The notes beneath the pieces were generated by a model, which made no database searches, was not told the origin of the DNA, and worked only from the letters and a program-made list of their open reading frames with translations. From Verrucomicrobiia bacterium (lineage in GTDB: Bacteria; Verrucomicrobiota; Verrucomicrobiia; Palsa-1439): a stretch of 64,000 bases of DNA. Every line of letters starts with the position of its first letter. Within the stretch, counting starts at the first letter, position 1. Below are positions 44,520 through 54,053 of this stretch, piece after piece. The stretch lies in assembly GCA_022072455.1 (NCBI GenBank), contig JAJVHY010000005.1, positions 1-64,000 of the forward strand, read 5' to 3'. A program made the translations under genes and the position numbers.

Positions 44520-45284
44520 ATGGATGATCACACAGCAATTTTTCTGCGGGTTCTTTTGGCGTTTGGCTTGGCCGTGGCCGGCGGCGGCATCAGTGCCGCC
44601 GTGGGTGTGTCGCATCAACGGCTGTGCGCGTTGATTAGTTTGGCAGCCGGGACGCTGCTGGGGGTCACCCTGTTTGCCATCGTGCCGGAATGCCGTGAAT
44701 CAATGCAGTGGTGGGAACTGCTGGTGGCGTTGGCGTCGGGCTATGTTGTGTTTGTGCTGATCAGTAAATACGTCTATCACGTCTGTCCGGCCTGCGCGGC
44801 CAGTCACTTCGATGAGACAACCACACATCGGTTCAGTGAAATTGCCGGGGCGCTGATCATTGCGCTGGGAGTCCACAGCACGATGGATGGGATTGCCTTG
44901 GTGGCCGGCCATGAGGGGCACCATCATCACACGGACATGTCCATGCTCTTGGCGATTTGCGTGCATAAAATCCCGGAAGGGCTGGCGCTGGGCGCGTTGT
45001 TGTTGGGCGCCGGTTACCCACGCCGGCGCGCGGTCGTGTGGGTCGCGCTGGTGGAGTCCACGACGTTGCTCGGCGGCTTGGTGGGTTGGCTGGCCTTGTC
45101 CCACGTGTCGGGTTTTTGGTTGAACGCGGTCTTGGCTCATGCCGGCGGTGGGTTTCTCTTTTTGGCGATGCATGCCGTGCTCGGGGAATTGGTGAAACAC
45201 GGGAAAGCCGTGGTGCTGGCCAATTTTGCCGGCGGAGTCGCCTTGATTGCCGGGTTGCATTGGGTGGTGGATCATCTGCCGTGA
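44520..45284 (+). CDS. ZIP-family metal transporter
   Basis: A 254-residue protein with eight predicted helices. The signature helices IV and V carry HSTMDGIALV (near 117-126) and HKIPEGLALG (near 146-155), the metal path of ZIP proteins, and a His-rich loop (HEGHHHH) between them. It should bring Zn, Fe or Mn into the cytoplasm. It overlaps the next gene by 4 bases. A CPAC pair at about residue 88 is an unusual extra metal-binding candidate. Confidence 0.92.
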   Translation: MDDHTAIFLRVLLAFGLAVAGGGISAAVGVSHQRLCALISLAAGTLLGVTLFAIVPECRESMQWWELLVALASGYVVFVLISKYVYHVCPACAASHFDETTTHRFSEIAGALIIALGVHSTMDGIALVAGHEGHHHHTDMSMLLAICVHKIPEGLALGALLLGAGYPRRRAVVWVALVESTTLLGGLVGWLALSHVSGFWLNAVLAHAGGGFLFLAMHAVLGELVKHGKAVVLANFAGGVALIAGLHWVVDHLP

Positions 45285-45796
45285 AAAATAAACTCGCATG
45301 GACGCTCGGTCTCGGCGCGGTGCTTGTCATCGGTGCCTCGCTCGCGCTCTTGGCGTGGCTGCGCGTGGACGATGCCCGGCAATTTGGCCAGGCGTACAAA
45401 GTGCGCACAGTCAGTGGCACGAATTACGTCTTTCAGTTCATCGAAACCACCGTCGGCCGCGTGGCGACCGGCTATGTCTTGATTGTGTCCGCCCGGCTGG
45501 AGAATCCCAATCCGTTTCCGCTGACCCTGCTGCGGGATTGGTTCGTCCTCATTGACCACGACAAGGACTACTATCAACCGATCCTTACCAGTGGCCAGCT
45601 TCCCACCATTGCGATGCCGGCCAACGGTCTGCTCGAGAAGGAAGAACTGCATTACGTCGTCCCGGACGACACACTGGCCGGGCTGCTGGCTCTGAATGTG
45701 GGTTATCAATATTTGGCGACGTTCAAAAGCGACAAACCCATGACCCGGCAACTCGAACCCGGGCAATTCTACAAGTTCCGGCAACGCGATTGGTGA
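45281..45796 (+). CDS. Membrane-anchored hypothetical protein
   Basis: A 171-residue protein with one N-terminal helix (about 6-26) and a beta-rich soluble domain (VSGTNYVFQFIETTVGRVATGYVLI...NPNPFPLTLLRDWFVL), similar in outline to LEA/DUF4352-like all-beta periplasmic domains. No family is certain. GTG 45281 overlaps the ZIP stop. The next gene (DUF4230) follows after 8 bases, so both are probably part of one envelope complex. Confidence 0.6.
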   Translation: MKNKLAWTLGLGAVLVIGASLALLAWLRVDDARQFGQAYKVRTVSGTNYVFQFIETTVGRVATGYVLIVSARLENPNPFPLTLLRDWFVLIDHDKDYYQPILTSGQLPTIAMPANGLLEKEELHYVVPDDTLAGLLALNVGYQYLATFKSDKPMTRQLEPGQFYKFRQRDW

Positions 45797-45804
45797 GGTG
45801 GGCA

Positions 45805-46386
45805 ATGTGGAATAAAATCAAATTCTATTTAGTTTCCCTGTTACTGATTGGCTTGGCCGGCGCAGCGCTCTATTACAAATATTTTCCCCAACAAGCAGTC
45901 GTCACCCGCCCGGTCGACGTGCCGGCGCTCGTGCTCCAGATTCAACAACTCAGCGAACTGGTCACCGTCAAATACAGCGTCCAGAAAATGATCGGCCTCG
46001 AAGAACAAAAAATCCCCTTTGGCACCGAACGCGTCCTGCTCACCGTCCAGGCCAAAGTCTATGGCAGCGTGGATTTGAAAACCGTGACCGTCAACGCCGG
46101 GCCGGCGGGGCTGGAAATCCAATTGCCGCCCGCCCGGATTTTTGACGTGGCAATTGACGACCGCGCCACGCGCGTCTGGGATCACAGCCTCTCGCGTTGG
46201 GCGGTGTGGGTCAGTCCCAATCCCGACCTCGAACAAAGCGCCCGGCGCGCGGCCCTCGTGGATGTCGAATTGACGGCCAAACAAATGGGCATCATTAGCA
46301 ATGCTCAAGTCAACGCCGAAACCAGTATCCGTGAATTTCTGCGACTGGCCGGCCACTCCAACGTCACTTTTCGCACCGTCCAGTGA
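45805..46386 (+). CDS. DUF4230 membrane-anchored protein
   Basis: A 193-residue protein with a single N-terminal helix (about 7-24) and a DUF4230 domain: ELVTVKYSVQKMIG followed by GTERVLLTVQAKVYGSVDL and the C-terminal NAETSIREFLRLAG. The family is widespread and uncharacterised. ATG 45805 is preferred over the in-frame TTG 45790 because of a GAGGTGG site just upstream. It follows the anchored protein gene and precedes the TolC gene by 49 bases. Confidence 0.8.
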   Translation: MWNKIKFYLVSLLLIGLAGAALYYKYFPQQAVVTRPVDVPALVLQIQQLSELVTVKYSVQKMIGLEEQKIPFGTERVLLTVQAKVYGSVDLKTVTVNAGPAGLEIQLPPARIFDVAIDDRATRVWDHSLSRWAVWVSPNPDLEQSARRAALVDVELTAKQMGIISNAQVNAETSIREFLRLAGHSNVTFRTVQ

Positions 46387-46435
46387 GCGCCGGGTGCGTT
46401 GACATTGGCGAAGGATTCGGCATCATGACGCCACA

Positions 46436-47914
46436 ATGAAATTTTGCTGTGTCCTACTTCTTGCCGGCGCGACAGTGACCGGGTTCGCCGCCGAACCAAC
46501 CCGGCCCCAAAAAGTTCTCCCCATGGCTGATTGCGTCGAACGCGCCCTGCAAAACAATCTCGACATCCAAGTCAACCGCCTCCAACCGCAAATTGGCCGC
46601 TGGGGCGTCGTCAGCCAACAAGGTGTTTATGATCCGGTTCTTTCCGGGAGCCTCAGCTACCAGGAAGACACCGACCCGCTGCTCCCGCAGCCGACCGATA
46701 AGTTCCTCCGCGCCGGCATTGATCTCGGCGGTCGACTCCCGACCGGCGCTACTTACGACATCGGCGTCAGTGAAACCCGCACCGACTTGGAGCTTGCTTC
46801 CACGCGCAACTACACCGGCGGCTGGCTCCTGACCGTCACCCAACCCCTGTTGAAAAATGCGTGGTTCGCCAGCAACAGCGCCGCCATCCGCATCGCCCGC
46901 AAAAACCACCAGATCGCCCAAGACGATTTCGTCCGGCAAGTCATGGACACCGTGTCCGCCGTCCAAAATGCCTATTACGAACTCATGTTTGCCCGCGAAA
47001 ACTACAAAGCCAAACTCGAAGACCTCAACAGCGCCAAAGCCCTCCTCGCCGAAAACCGCAAACGCGTCGAGGTCGGCGTCCTCTCCCCCCTTGACGTTAC
47101 CCAGGCCGAAGCCGGCGCTGCCGAACGCGAAGAAGCCGTCGTCGTTGCCGACCGCGCCATTCGCGACGCCGAAAACGTCCTCAAACGGCTCATCACCCAG
47201 GACGTCAGCGAATTTGCCGGCCACGAACTCGTCCCCGCCGACTCACTGGCATTTGAAATGGTTGAACTTGACGTCACCCGCAGCACCCGCACCGCGCTGG
47301 CCCAGCGTCCCGAATACGCCCTCGCCAAAGCCGCGTGTGACAAACAAAACATCACCGTCCAATTCCAACGCAACCAACTCTGGCCACAAGTTGACCTCTT
47401 CGGCACCTACGGCAATAACGCCCGCTCGGCCCTGACCACCAACGCCACCGCCTCCTTCAACAACTACGTCAGCAACCTCGCCGACAGCGACGCCCCCGTC
47501 TGGAGCGTCGGCATTGCCGTCAGCTACCCGCTCGGCAGCCGCACCGACCGCGCCAACTATCGGATCGCGCGCCTCCAATCCACCCAAGCCGTCCTCGATC
47601 TCAAGCGCGTCGAACAAAACATCGTCGTCGAAGTGGACAACGCCGTCGGCAAAGTCGCCACCAACCTCAAACGCATCGAAGCCACCCGTGCGGCCGCGCG
47701 CCTCGCTGAAGAATCCCTCAAAGCCGAACAACAAAAACTCCGCGCCGGTACCTCCACCAGCTTCCTCGTCCTCCAAGCGCAAGCCCAACTCGCCACCGCT
47801 CGCTCCGCCGAAATCCGCGCCCGCACCGACTACGACAAATCGCTCGTAGCCCTCGCCCGCGCCGAAGGCAACACGCTGACCAAAAACAAAATTGTTTTTG
47901 ATCCCGGCCGATGA
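46436..47914 (+). CDS. TolC-family outer-membrane efflux protein
   Basis: A 492-residue outer-membrane factor with a signal peptide (about residues 1-18). Two internally similar halves of long helices are seen (DCVERALQNNLDIQVNRLQ at about 32-50; KAEQQKLRAGTSTSFLVLQAQAQLATARSAE near the C-terminus). It would form the outer-membrane tunnel of a tripartite exporter, but no adaptor or pump is adjacent. TTGACA at 46398 may belong to its promoter. The stop overlaps an ATG at 47911. Confidence 0.9.
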   Translation: MKFCCVLLLAGATVTGFAAEPTRPQKVLPMADCVERALQNNLDIQVNRLQPQIGRWGVVSQQGVYDPVLSGSLSYQEDTDPLLPQPTDKFLRAGIDLGGRLPTGATYDIGVSETRTDLELASTRNYTGGWLLTVTQPLLKNAWFASNSAAIRIARKNHQIAQDDFVRQVMDTVSAVQNAYYELMFARENYKAKLEDLNSAKALLAENRKRVEVGVLSPLDVTQAEAGAAEREEAVVVADRAIRDAENVLKRLITQDVSEFAGHELVPADSLAFEMVELDVTRSTRTALAQRPEYALAKAACDKQNITVQFQRNQLWPQVDLFGTYGNNARSALTTNATASFNNYVSNLADSDAPVWSVGIAVSYPLGSRTDRANYRIARLQSTQAVLDLKRVEQNIVVEVDNAVGKVATNLKRIEATRAAARLAEESLKAEQQKLRAGTSTSFLVLQAQAQLATARSAEIRARTDYDKSLVALARAEGNTLTKNKIVFDPGR

Positions 47915-48020
47915 GACCGACTCGCGCCATCTTCCGCGTGGGCGCGATGGTGGCCTGGGCGTAAAAGGCGCCGCCCATGAAATCACTCCGCCCGTCGCAA
48001 GAACTGAGTTGTACCGCCAA

Positions 48021-49817
48021 ATGAGCAACCTTGTCTGGCTTGATGAACTCGACCTCCGCGGGATGAAACAAGGTTGGCTCGAAGCCCGATCCTGTCGCGC
48101 CGTCACCGGCAACCCGCTCCGGATTGCCGGCCGCGAATACGCCCGTGGCGTCGGCACCCATGCGCGGAGCGTTTACTGGTTGGATCTGGCCGGTGGCGCG
48201 ACGCGGTTCACGGCTGCCGTTGGTGTGGACGATGCGGCGGAAGGCGTCGGAACCCTGATCTTCAAAATCTACGGCGATGGCCGGCGGTTCTTTGATTCGG
48301 GGGTGCTGAAATCCGGTCAGCCCGCCGTACCGGTGGACGTGGATTTGCGCGGCGTCCAAAAACTCGTGCTGACTGTCAACGATGCCGGTGGTGGCGTGCG
48401 TTTCGGTCACGCGAATTGGGTGGACGCGCAATTTACCGGGACGCGCCCACAACCCACGAGCGCGCCGGTTGAGCCGGCGGAGATTCGCACGCCGAACCCA
48501 CCCGCCACTCCGCGCCTCAACGGTCCGCCCATCGTCGGTTGCCGACCGGGCAATCCGTTCCTCTATCGGATCCCGTGTACCGGCGCCCGACCGCTGAAGT
48601 TGGCCGTGGAGAACTTGCCGGCGGGATTGAAACTCGAAGCGAATGTCATCACCGGCAGCCTCGCGGAGCGCGGCGAGTACGTCGTGACGCTACGCGCCGG
48701 CAACTCCCTCGGCGTGGCAGAACGGCAGTTGAAAATCGTCTGTGGTGATACCCTCGCGCTGACGCCGCCGCTGGGCTGGAATGGTTGGTACGCGCACGGC
48801 GTCAAGATTGCGGATGCCGACATGCGCGCCGCCGCCGATGCGCTCGTAAACTCCGGCATGGCCGACCACGGTTACACTTACTGCAACCTCGACGACGCAC
48901 CCGCGGCCAACTTCCCGGACATGAAGACGCTGGCCGATTACATCCACGCGCGCGGTTTGAAGTTCGGCTGTTACACGTCACCGGGACCACAGACCTGCGC
49001 AGGGCTTCCCGGCAGCTACCAACACGAGGCGGAACACGCCCGGCAATACGCCGCGTGGGGCGTGGACTTTCTCAAGTACGACTTCTGCACCTACTGGAAC
49101 GTAATGCCCGGCAAGTCCACCGAAGATTTCATTGCGCCGTACCGGCAGATGGGCCGGTTACTCCGCGAACAACTGCGCGACATCGTCTTCAACCTCTGCC
49201 AGTACGGCATGGCCAACGTCTGGGAATGGGCACCGGGCATCGGTGGCCATTGCTGGCGCACGACCGGCGACGTCGGTCTCGAACCGAACGCCGCGTTGCC
49301 GGGTTTCTACAAAGTCGCGCTCGCCAACGCCGCGCTCGCCGAGCATGCCGGCCCCGGTCGCTGGAACGATCCCGATTACCTCCTGCTCGGCGTCTGCGGT
49401 GACGCGCACATTACGCCCAACGAGCAGTACTCCTATATGTCGCTATGGGCGTTGATGGCTGCGCCGTTGTTCTTCGGTGGCGACATGCGGAAGCTCGACC
49501 CGTTCACGTTGAACATCCTCTGCAATCACGAAATCATTGCCGTCAACCAAGACGAACTCGGCCGGCAAGCCCGCATTGTCCGGCAATGCGATGAGGAGTT
49601 TATTCTGGCGAAGCCGCTCGCCGCTGGGAGTATCGCGGTTGGATTGTTCAACCTCAGCGAGGTCGTTCTCCCAATCCGCGTGAGTTGGGAACAGCTTGGC
49701 CTGACCGGCCCGCGGCGCGTCCGGGATTTGTGGCGACAAACGGAACTGGGCGTTTTCGCGACCGGCTGGGAAACCATGATTGGTCGTCACGGAGTTGCGG
49801 TTGTGTCAATCACATGA
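48021..49817 (+). CDS. Alpha-galactosidase (GH27) with NPCBM and Ig-like domains
   Basis: A 598-residue enzyme from ATG 48021. It has an NPCBM carbohydrate-binding domain (about 1-140; LDELD...GVGTHA), a He_PIG-type Ig-like domain (about 175-245) and a GH27 barrel starting PPLGWNGWYAHG, with the nucleophile Asp354 in LKYDFC and a C-terminal beta domain. It cleaves alpha-galactosides. The signal peptide is missing from this frame; ATG 47911, overlapping the tolC stop, starts MRPTRAIFRVGAMVAWA then meets TAA at 47962. A -1 shift there would restore an exported protein, so the true start is uncertain. Confidence 0.85.
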   Translation: MSNLVWLDELDLRGMKQGWLEARSCRAVTGNPLRIAGREYARGVGTHARSVYWLDLAGGATRFTAAVGVDDAAEGVGTLIFKIYGDGRRFFDSGVLKSGQPAVPVDVDLRGVQKLVLTVNDAGGGVRFGHANWVDAQFTGTRPQPTSAPVEPAEIRTPNPPATPRLNGPPIVGCRPGNPFLYRIPCTGARPLKLAVENLPAGLKLEANVITGSLAERGEYVVTLRAGNSLGVAERQLKIVCGDTLALTPPLGWNGWYAHGVKIADADMRAAADALVNSGMADHGYTYCNLDDAPAANFPDMKTLADYIHARGLKFGCYTSPGPQTCAGLPGSYQHEAEHARQYAAWGVDFLKYDFCTYWNVMPGKSTEDFIAPYRQMGRLLREQLRDIVFNLCQYGMANVWEWAPGIGGHCWRTTGDVGLEPNAALPGFYKVALANAALAEHAGPGRWNDPDYLLLGVCGDAHITPNEQYSYMSLWALMAAPLFFGGDMRKLDPFTLNILCNHEIIAVNQDELGRQARIVRQCDEEFILAKPLAAGSIAVGLFNLSEVVLPIRVSWEQLGLTGPRRVRDLWRQTELGVFATGWETMIGRHGVAVVSIT

Positions 49818-51406
49818 AACTTCAACTCTCGACTGACTTCGGTTCGCAACATCACTGGGAACGGCTGGTGGCCTTCGCGCGGGAACACGGCGTGCAGCGG
49901 TTGGTGTTCTGGGGGAATTACGCGGCGGCGGGATTTACGTCGCCGTTTCTGTTTACGAAATATCCGGGCTGGCTCACTGAGGCCGAGCGCGCGAAGCGGG
50001 AAGGCGTCCGCCGCAAAATGGCCGCCGCTGCGGAGCTGACCCGGCAAGCGGGGATCGAGTTCGGTTACTGCTTCCAAGTGTTGATGGTCCCAGATCCGAA
50101 ACGCGGGCCGCGCGAGTTTTTCAACGAACACGGCGAACCCGACATGGCCGGCACCGCGGTGTACCGGCTCATCGAGGAACAGTTCGACGATCTGCTCACC
50201 ATCGCGCCGAAGCTGGCCGGCGTGGAGTTGTGGGTGATGGAATGCGCCAGTGTCATCATCTCGAACTTGCAGCATCAGTCCATCTCCATCGCCGAAATCT
50301 ACCGGCGCATCGCCGAGACGGTTTTCCGCAAATGCCGGCACCACGGCCTCGATATGACCGTGGACTTGCACACGGCGGGCGGCCACCGCGAGGCGTTGGA
50401 AGGCTTGCTCGCCGCCGCGCGGGCCAATCGGGAAATCATTGTCAGTGCCGACAACGTCGTGGGTGATTTTCACCTCCACCTCCCGTTTAATCTCCACCTC
50501 TGGCGCGCCGCCGCCACCAACCCGGTGCTCGTGCATTTCGATTTGAACGGCGAATACTGGGGACGCAACTTTTACCCGACTTCCGCGCTCCAGCAATACG
50601 CCGCCCATTTACGCGAAGCCCGGCAACTCGGCGCGGTCGCCGTCAACGGCCGCATCTCGACCGGCCACGATGCCGGCAGTCCGCATTTCAATGTGCTGCC
50701 GTCCCGCCGCCACTATTATCCGACCCGGCAGGAAGTCTGTTGCTTCGACACGCTGGGCGGTTTCAACGCCGAGTTCTTCTGCGCCGGTGAAGACGCCGAC
50801 CCGGCAAAGGTCGTGCGCGATTTTCTCCGGCGGGAATTTGGCGAGCCGGTGGATGAACTCGCCCAGATTTTTCTGGAGGTCGAAGCGGTGAACGCGCGGA
50901 TTTTTTATGCCGGCCAGAACTACTTCAATGCCCAATCCATTTTGCCGGTGCCGTACCTCGCGACGTTCTGGGCGCTGGAAGAACAATTGACCGCCGCGCC
51001 GGGCGAACCGTTCGTCCGGCCCGACAACCCACGCGCCGGCCGCGCTGCATTCGCCGGCTGGCCGATCGTGCCGGGTTTGCGTGCGACTGGTTTACGGGCG
51101 TTGATTAGCGAGAAGCAGGAGGCGGTGGCCGACGCCGAGAAATTGGCGAGCCGCGCCGGTGTGGCGACGGCGCATCTCCCGCCGGAACAGCGCGACTTCA
51201 TCCGCCGGCATTTCGAGGATTGGGTGTTGTATGCGAAAGCGGCGGCGGCTTTGCTCGAAGCGATGGGTCGCCACTTCACCGGCCAGCCACCGAAAGTGAA
51301 CTTGCCGGTGTTGGCCGCCGCTTGGCGGCAACGGCAGCCGCATGACGAATGGCGCGTCGCCGCCGTGTTGATGGAGTGGCACTCTCTCATCACAAAGGCA
51401 AGATGA
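49814..51406 (+). CDS. Unrecognised 530-residue protein of the glycan operon
   Basis: A soluble protein with no signal peptide. Alternating strand-helix segments suggest a TIM barrel: VQRLVFWGN (25-33), IEFGYCFQVLMVP, AGVELWVMECAS, LDMTVDLHTAGGH, LVHFDLNGEYWGR, AVAVNGRISTGHD, then a helical C-terminal half. Conserved-looking acids lie in the strand ends (WVMEC, FDLNGEYW), so it may be a glycosidase-like hydrolase, distantly like alpha-glucuronidase-type barrels. It overlaps the GH27 gene and GH36 gene by 4 bases each (ATGA), so it is made with them. I do not recognise the family. Confidence 0.6.
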   Translation: MKLQLSTDFGSQHHWERLVAFAREHGVQRLVFWGNYAAAGFTSPFLFTKYPGWLTEAERAKREGVRRKMAAAAELTRQAGIEFGYCFQVLMVPDPKRGPREFFNEHGEPDMAGTAVYRLIEEQFDDLLTIAPKLAGVELWVMECASVIISNLQHQSISIAEIYRRIAETVFRKCRHHGLDMTVDLHTAGGHREALEGLLAAARANREIIVSADNVVGDFHLHLPFNLHLWRAAATNPVLVHFDLNGEYWGRNFYPTSALQQYAAHLREARQLGAVAVNGRISTGHDAGSPHFNVLPSRRHYYPTRQEVCCFDTLGGFNAEFFCAGEDADPAKVVRDFLRREFGEPVDELAQIFLEVEAVNARIFYAGQNYFNAQSILPVPYLATFWALEEQLTAAPGEPFVRPDNPRAGRAAFAGWPIVPGLRATGLRALISEKQEAVADAEKLASRAGVATAHLPPEQRDFIRRHFEDWVLYAKAAAALLEAMGRHFTGQPPKVNLPVLAAAWRQRQPHDEWRVAAVLMEWHSLITKAR

Positions 51407-53328
51407 CGAAAGATATTCTCTTCAATCAGCAATGGGCGGAGCGGGTGTTTGGCGGCGAGTTGCCGTTCTCGTTCGTGTATGGCGGACGGCACTCGGCGGA
51501 GTTTATCGGCTCGTGGCGCCGGGAAGGTGAGCGGTGGACTGATCCTGTGACTGGGTTGGAAGTCCGCGTGGAATTCCGGGTTTATGACGATACGCCGGGG
51601 GTGGATTGGACGATTCATTTCACGAATACCGGCATGCAGGACACGCCGATCATTGAAAAGGTGAAAGCCGTGGATGCCGGCGATGTGGTCGGGAAGGATG
51701 TTGTACTGCGCCGGCTCAATGGGTCGCCGTGTTTGGTGGACGATTGGATGCCGTTCGATCAGCCGGTCGCGGCGGGACAACGGATTGAGTTTGCAGCGAC
51801 ACATGGCCGGTCGGCGAACGTCTCGCCGTGGTTCACGGTGGATTGGGGGACGGGCGGCGTCATCACGGCGATCGGTTGGTCGGGACAATGGTGCGCGGCG
51901 GTCGAACACAAGGACGGACGCGTGCGCGTCGAGGCCGGGATGCAGTTTCTGCACACCGTGCTGCGGCCCGGGGAGAGCATCCGCAGTCCGCGCATTCTGC
52001 AATTGCGCTGGCAAGGCGGCGACCAGTACCGGGCCTACAGTCTGTTTCGCCGCACAATGCTCGCGCACATCATGCCGCGGTTGAACGGCGAAGTCGTCGT
52101 GCCGCCGATCGCGCATCTGAGCACGTCGTTTTATGAATTAAACGACTCGAATGAGCAGAATGTCTTGTCGCATTTGGAGTCCACGAAGGGCTTGGGGTTC
52201 GAGGTGTTTTGGCTGGATGCGTTCTGGACCGGGCCGCTTGGGTTTCCGTCGAGCATGGGCAACTACGGTTTCCCCATCGAAAGGGTTGAGCCGCGCGACA
52301 GGTTTCCGAACGGATTGCGCGCGATTGGCGCCGCGGTGGAAAAGGCCGGGCAGAAATTCTTGATGTGGTTCGAGCCGGAACGCGTGGTGGGCGGGACGTT
52401 CCTCGCAAAGGAACACCCCAACTGGATCTTTTCGCTCGGTAACGACGGCGGCGGCTTGTTTAATCTCGGCCACCCCGAGGCCCGCCAGTTCATGACGGAT
52501 TACCTGAATGCCGTCATCAAAGAATACAAAATGACGTGCCTGCGGATTGATTACAACATTGACCCGCTCCGATTCTGGCAGTCGGCCAACGCGAAAGACA
52601 AGCAGCGCGTCGGCCTCGCTGAGATCCGGTACGTCGAAGGTCTCTACCGGATGTGGGACGACATCCTGGCCGCCAACCCCAAGCTCTACATTGATAATTG
52701 CGCCAGCGGTGGCCGGCGCATTGATCTCGAAGCCATGTCGCGCGCCGTCGCGCTCTGGCGCAGCGACAACACGTGCGACATGACCGACTTGAAAGCTGCG
52801 ACCATCGCGCTGGCGGCGATGAAGAACCAGTGCATGAGCGGCGGTTTGAACCGGTATGTCCCGTTCAGCGTTGTCGGCCAGATGGGTGCGACACCGTATC
52901 TGTTCCGCAGCGGTTTCAACGCTGGGATCGCGTTCTGTGAAGACATTCGGGCGGCCGATTATCCCCGGGAACTCCTCCGGCAAGCCATCGCCGAGGGGAA
53001 ACGGTTGCGCAAATATTTCTTCGGCGACTTTTATCCGTTGTCGCGTATCAATGTTGACCCGCAAGACTGGTGCGTCCTGCAATATCATCGCGCGGAGCAG
53101 GGCGATGGCATGGTCATCGCCTTTTGCCGTCCGGAATCGCCGTACACCGCGTGGCGGTGCCGGCTGCGGGACATTGAACCGGCGGCGCGCTACCGGGTCA
53201 CGGTCTTGCGGAGTTATGAGCCGGACCCGCCGGTCACGTTGACCGGCGCGGAGCTGGAACAATTCAAAATCGAGATCGAAGACCGACCGGGGTCGGTCAT
53301 CGTCGAGTATCAGAAAGAGGGAATATGA
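51403..53328 (+). CDS. Alpha-galactosidase (GH36/GH-D clan)
   Basis: A 641-residue enzyme with an N-terminal beta domain and a TIM barrel. Clan GH-D motifs are clear: FEVFWLDAFW, MWFEPERV near 324-331, the nucleophile Asp383 in CLRIDYN, DNCASGGRRIDLE, and the acid/base candidate Asp455 in WRSDNTCD. It releases alpha-galactose from oligosaccharides. No signal peptide, so it is probably cytoplasmic and acts on imported sugars, whereas the GH27 enzyme may act outside. It overlaps both neighbours by 4 bases. Confidence 0.9.
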   Translation: MTKDILFNQQWAERVFGGELPFSFVYGGRHSAEFIGSWRREGERWTDPVTGLEVRVEFRVYDDTPGVDWTIHFTNTGMQDTPIIEKVKAVDAGDVVGKDVVLRRLNGSPCLVDDWMPFDQPVAAGQRIEFAATHGRSANVSPWFTVDWGTGGVITAIGWSGQWCAAVEHKDGRVRVEAGMQFLHTVLRPGESIRSPRILQLRWQGGDQYRAYSLFRRTMLAHIMPRLNGEVVVPPIAHLSTSFYELNDSNEQNVLSHLESTKGLGFEVFWLDAFWTGPLGFPSSMGNYGFPIERVEPRDRFPNGLRAIGAAVEKAGQKFLMWFEPERVVGGTFLAKEHPNWIFSLGNDGGGLFNLGHPEARQFMTDYLNAVIKEYKMTCLRIDYNIDPLRFWQSANAKDKQRVGLAEIRYVEGLYRMWDDILAANPKLYIDNCASGGRRIDLEAMSRAVALWRSDNTCDMTDLKAATIALAAMKNQCMSGGLNRYVPFSVVGQMGATPYLFRSGFNAGIAFCEDIRAADYPRELLRQAIAEGKRLRKYFFGDFYPLSRINVDPQDWCVLQYHRAEQGDGMVIAFCRPESPYTAWRCRLRDIEPAARYRVTVLRSYEPDPPVTLTGAELEQFKIEIEDRPGSVIVEYQKEGI

Positions 53329-54053
53329 ATATCGCACCGTGGTTGGTTTTGCTCGCGAGCGCGACCGGCGTGGTGGCCGGTGAGCCTGTCGTCGAAGCGG
53401 AATTACATACGCATCTCACCGATGCGTTTGTGAATCCCCAGACTGCGACCGGGTTGCCGCGGGTGTTGATAATCGGGGATTCCATTTCGATCGGCTACAC
53501 TGCGCCCGTGCGACTGGAGTTGAAAGGGATTGCTGATGTGTTCCGGCCCAATGAGAATTGTCAGCATTCCGGTTATGTTCTGGCCAAGCTGAATGCGTGG
53601 TTGGGGGGCAAGAAGTGGGACGTGATCCATTTCAATTGCGGGATCTGGGACACGCATTTCCTCGACGCCAAAGGAAATCTGGTGCGCGCGGACGACCAAA
53701 TTTTACCGCCGGGCGTCCGCATCCGCCACACGCCCGAACAGTACCGGGAGAATTTAATCAAGATCGTCACCCGCCTGCAGCGCACCGGCGCGAAACTGAT
53801 CTGGGCGAGCACAACGCCGGTCATGCGCCGCAAAGGGGAACGGTTTGAAGCGATCCCGACGCTCAACCGCGTCGCCGCCGAGGTCATGCAGACGAATGGT
53901 GTGGTGGTCAATGACCTCTATGACTATGTGTTACCCCACGTGAAGGAATGGCAAAGTCCCGATCAGGCGCACTTCAACGACAAGGGCAATGCCGAACTCG
54001 GCAAGCGCGTTGCCCAATCCATTCAACAGGCATTACCGCAGCGGAAGAATTAA
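53325..54053 (+). CDS. Exported SGNH hydrolase
   Basis: A 242-residue secreted esterase with a short signal peptide (about 1-19). SGNH blocks: GDSIS with Ser53 (block I), the GIWD region (block III) and DQAHFN with Asp and His (block V). The family removes acyl groups from sugars or lipids; here it would deacetylate glycan for the glycosidases. It is the fourth gene of the GH27 operon and ends overlapping the convergent UroD-like gene by 4 bases. Confidence 0.88.
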   Translation: MNIAPWLVLLASATGVVAGEPVVEAELHTHLTDAFVNPQTATGLPRVLIIGDSISIGYTAPVRLELKGIADVFRPNENCQHSGYVLAKLNAWLGGKKWDVIHFNCGIWDTHFLDAKGNLVRADDQILPPGVRIRHTPEQYRENLIKIVTRLQRTGAKLIWASTTPVMRRKGERFEAIPTLNRVAAEVMQTNGVVVNDLYDYVLPHVKEWQSPDQAHFNDKGNAELGKRVAQSIQQALPQRKN

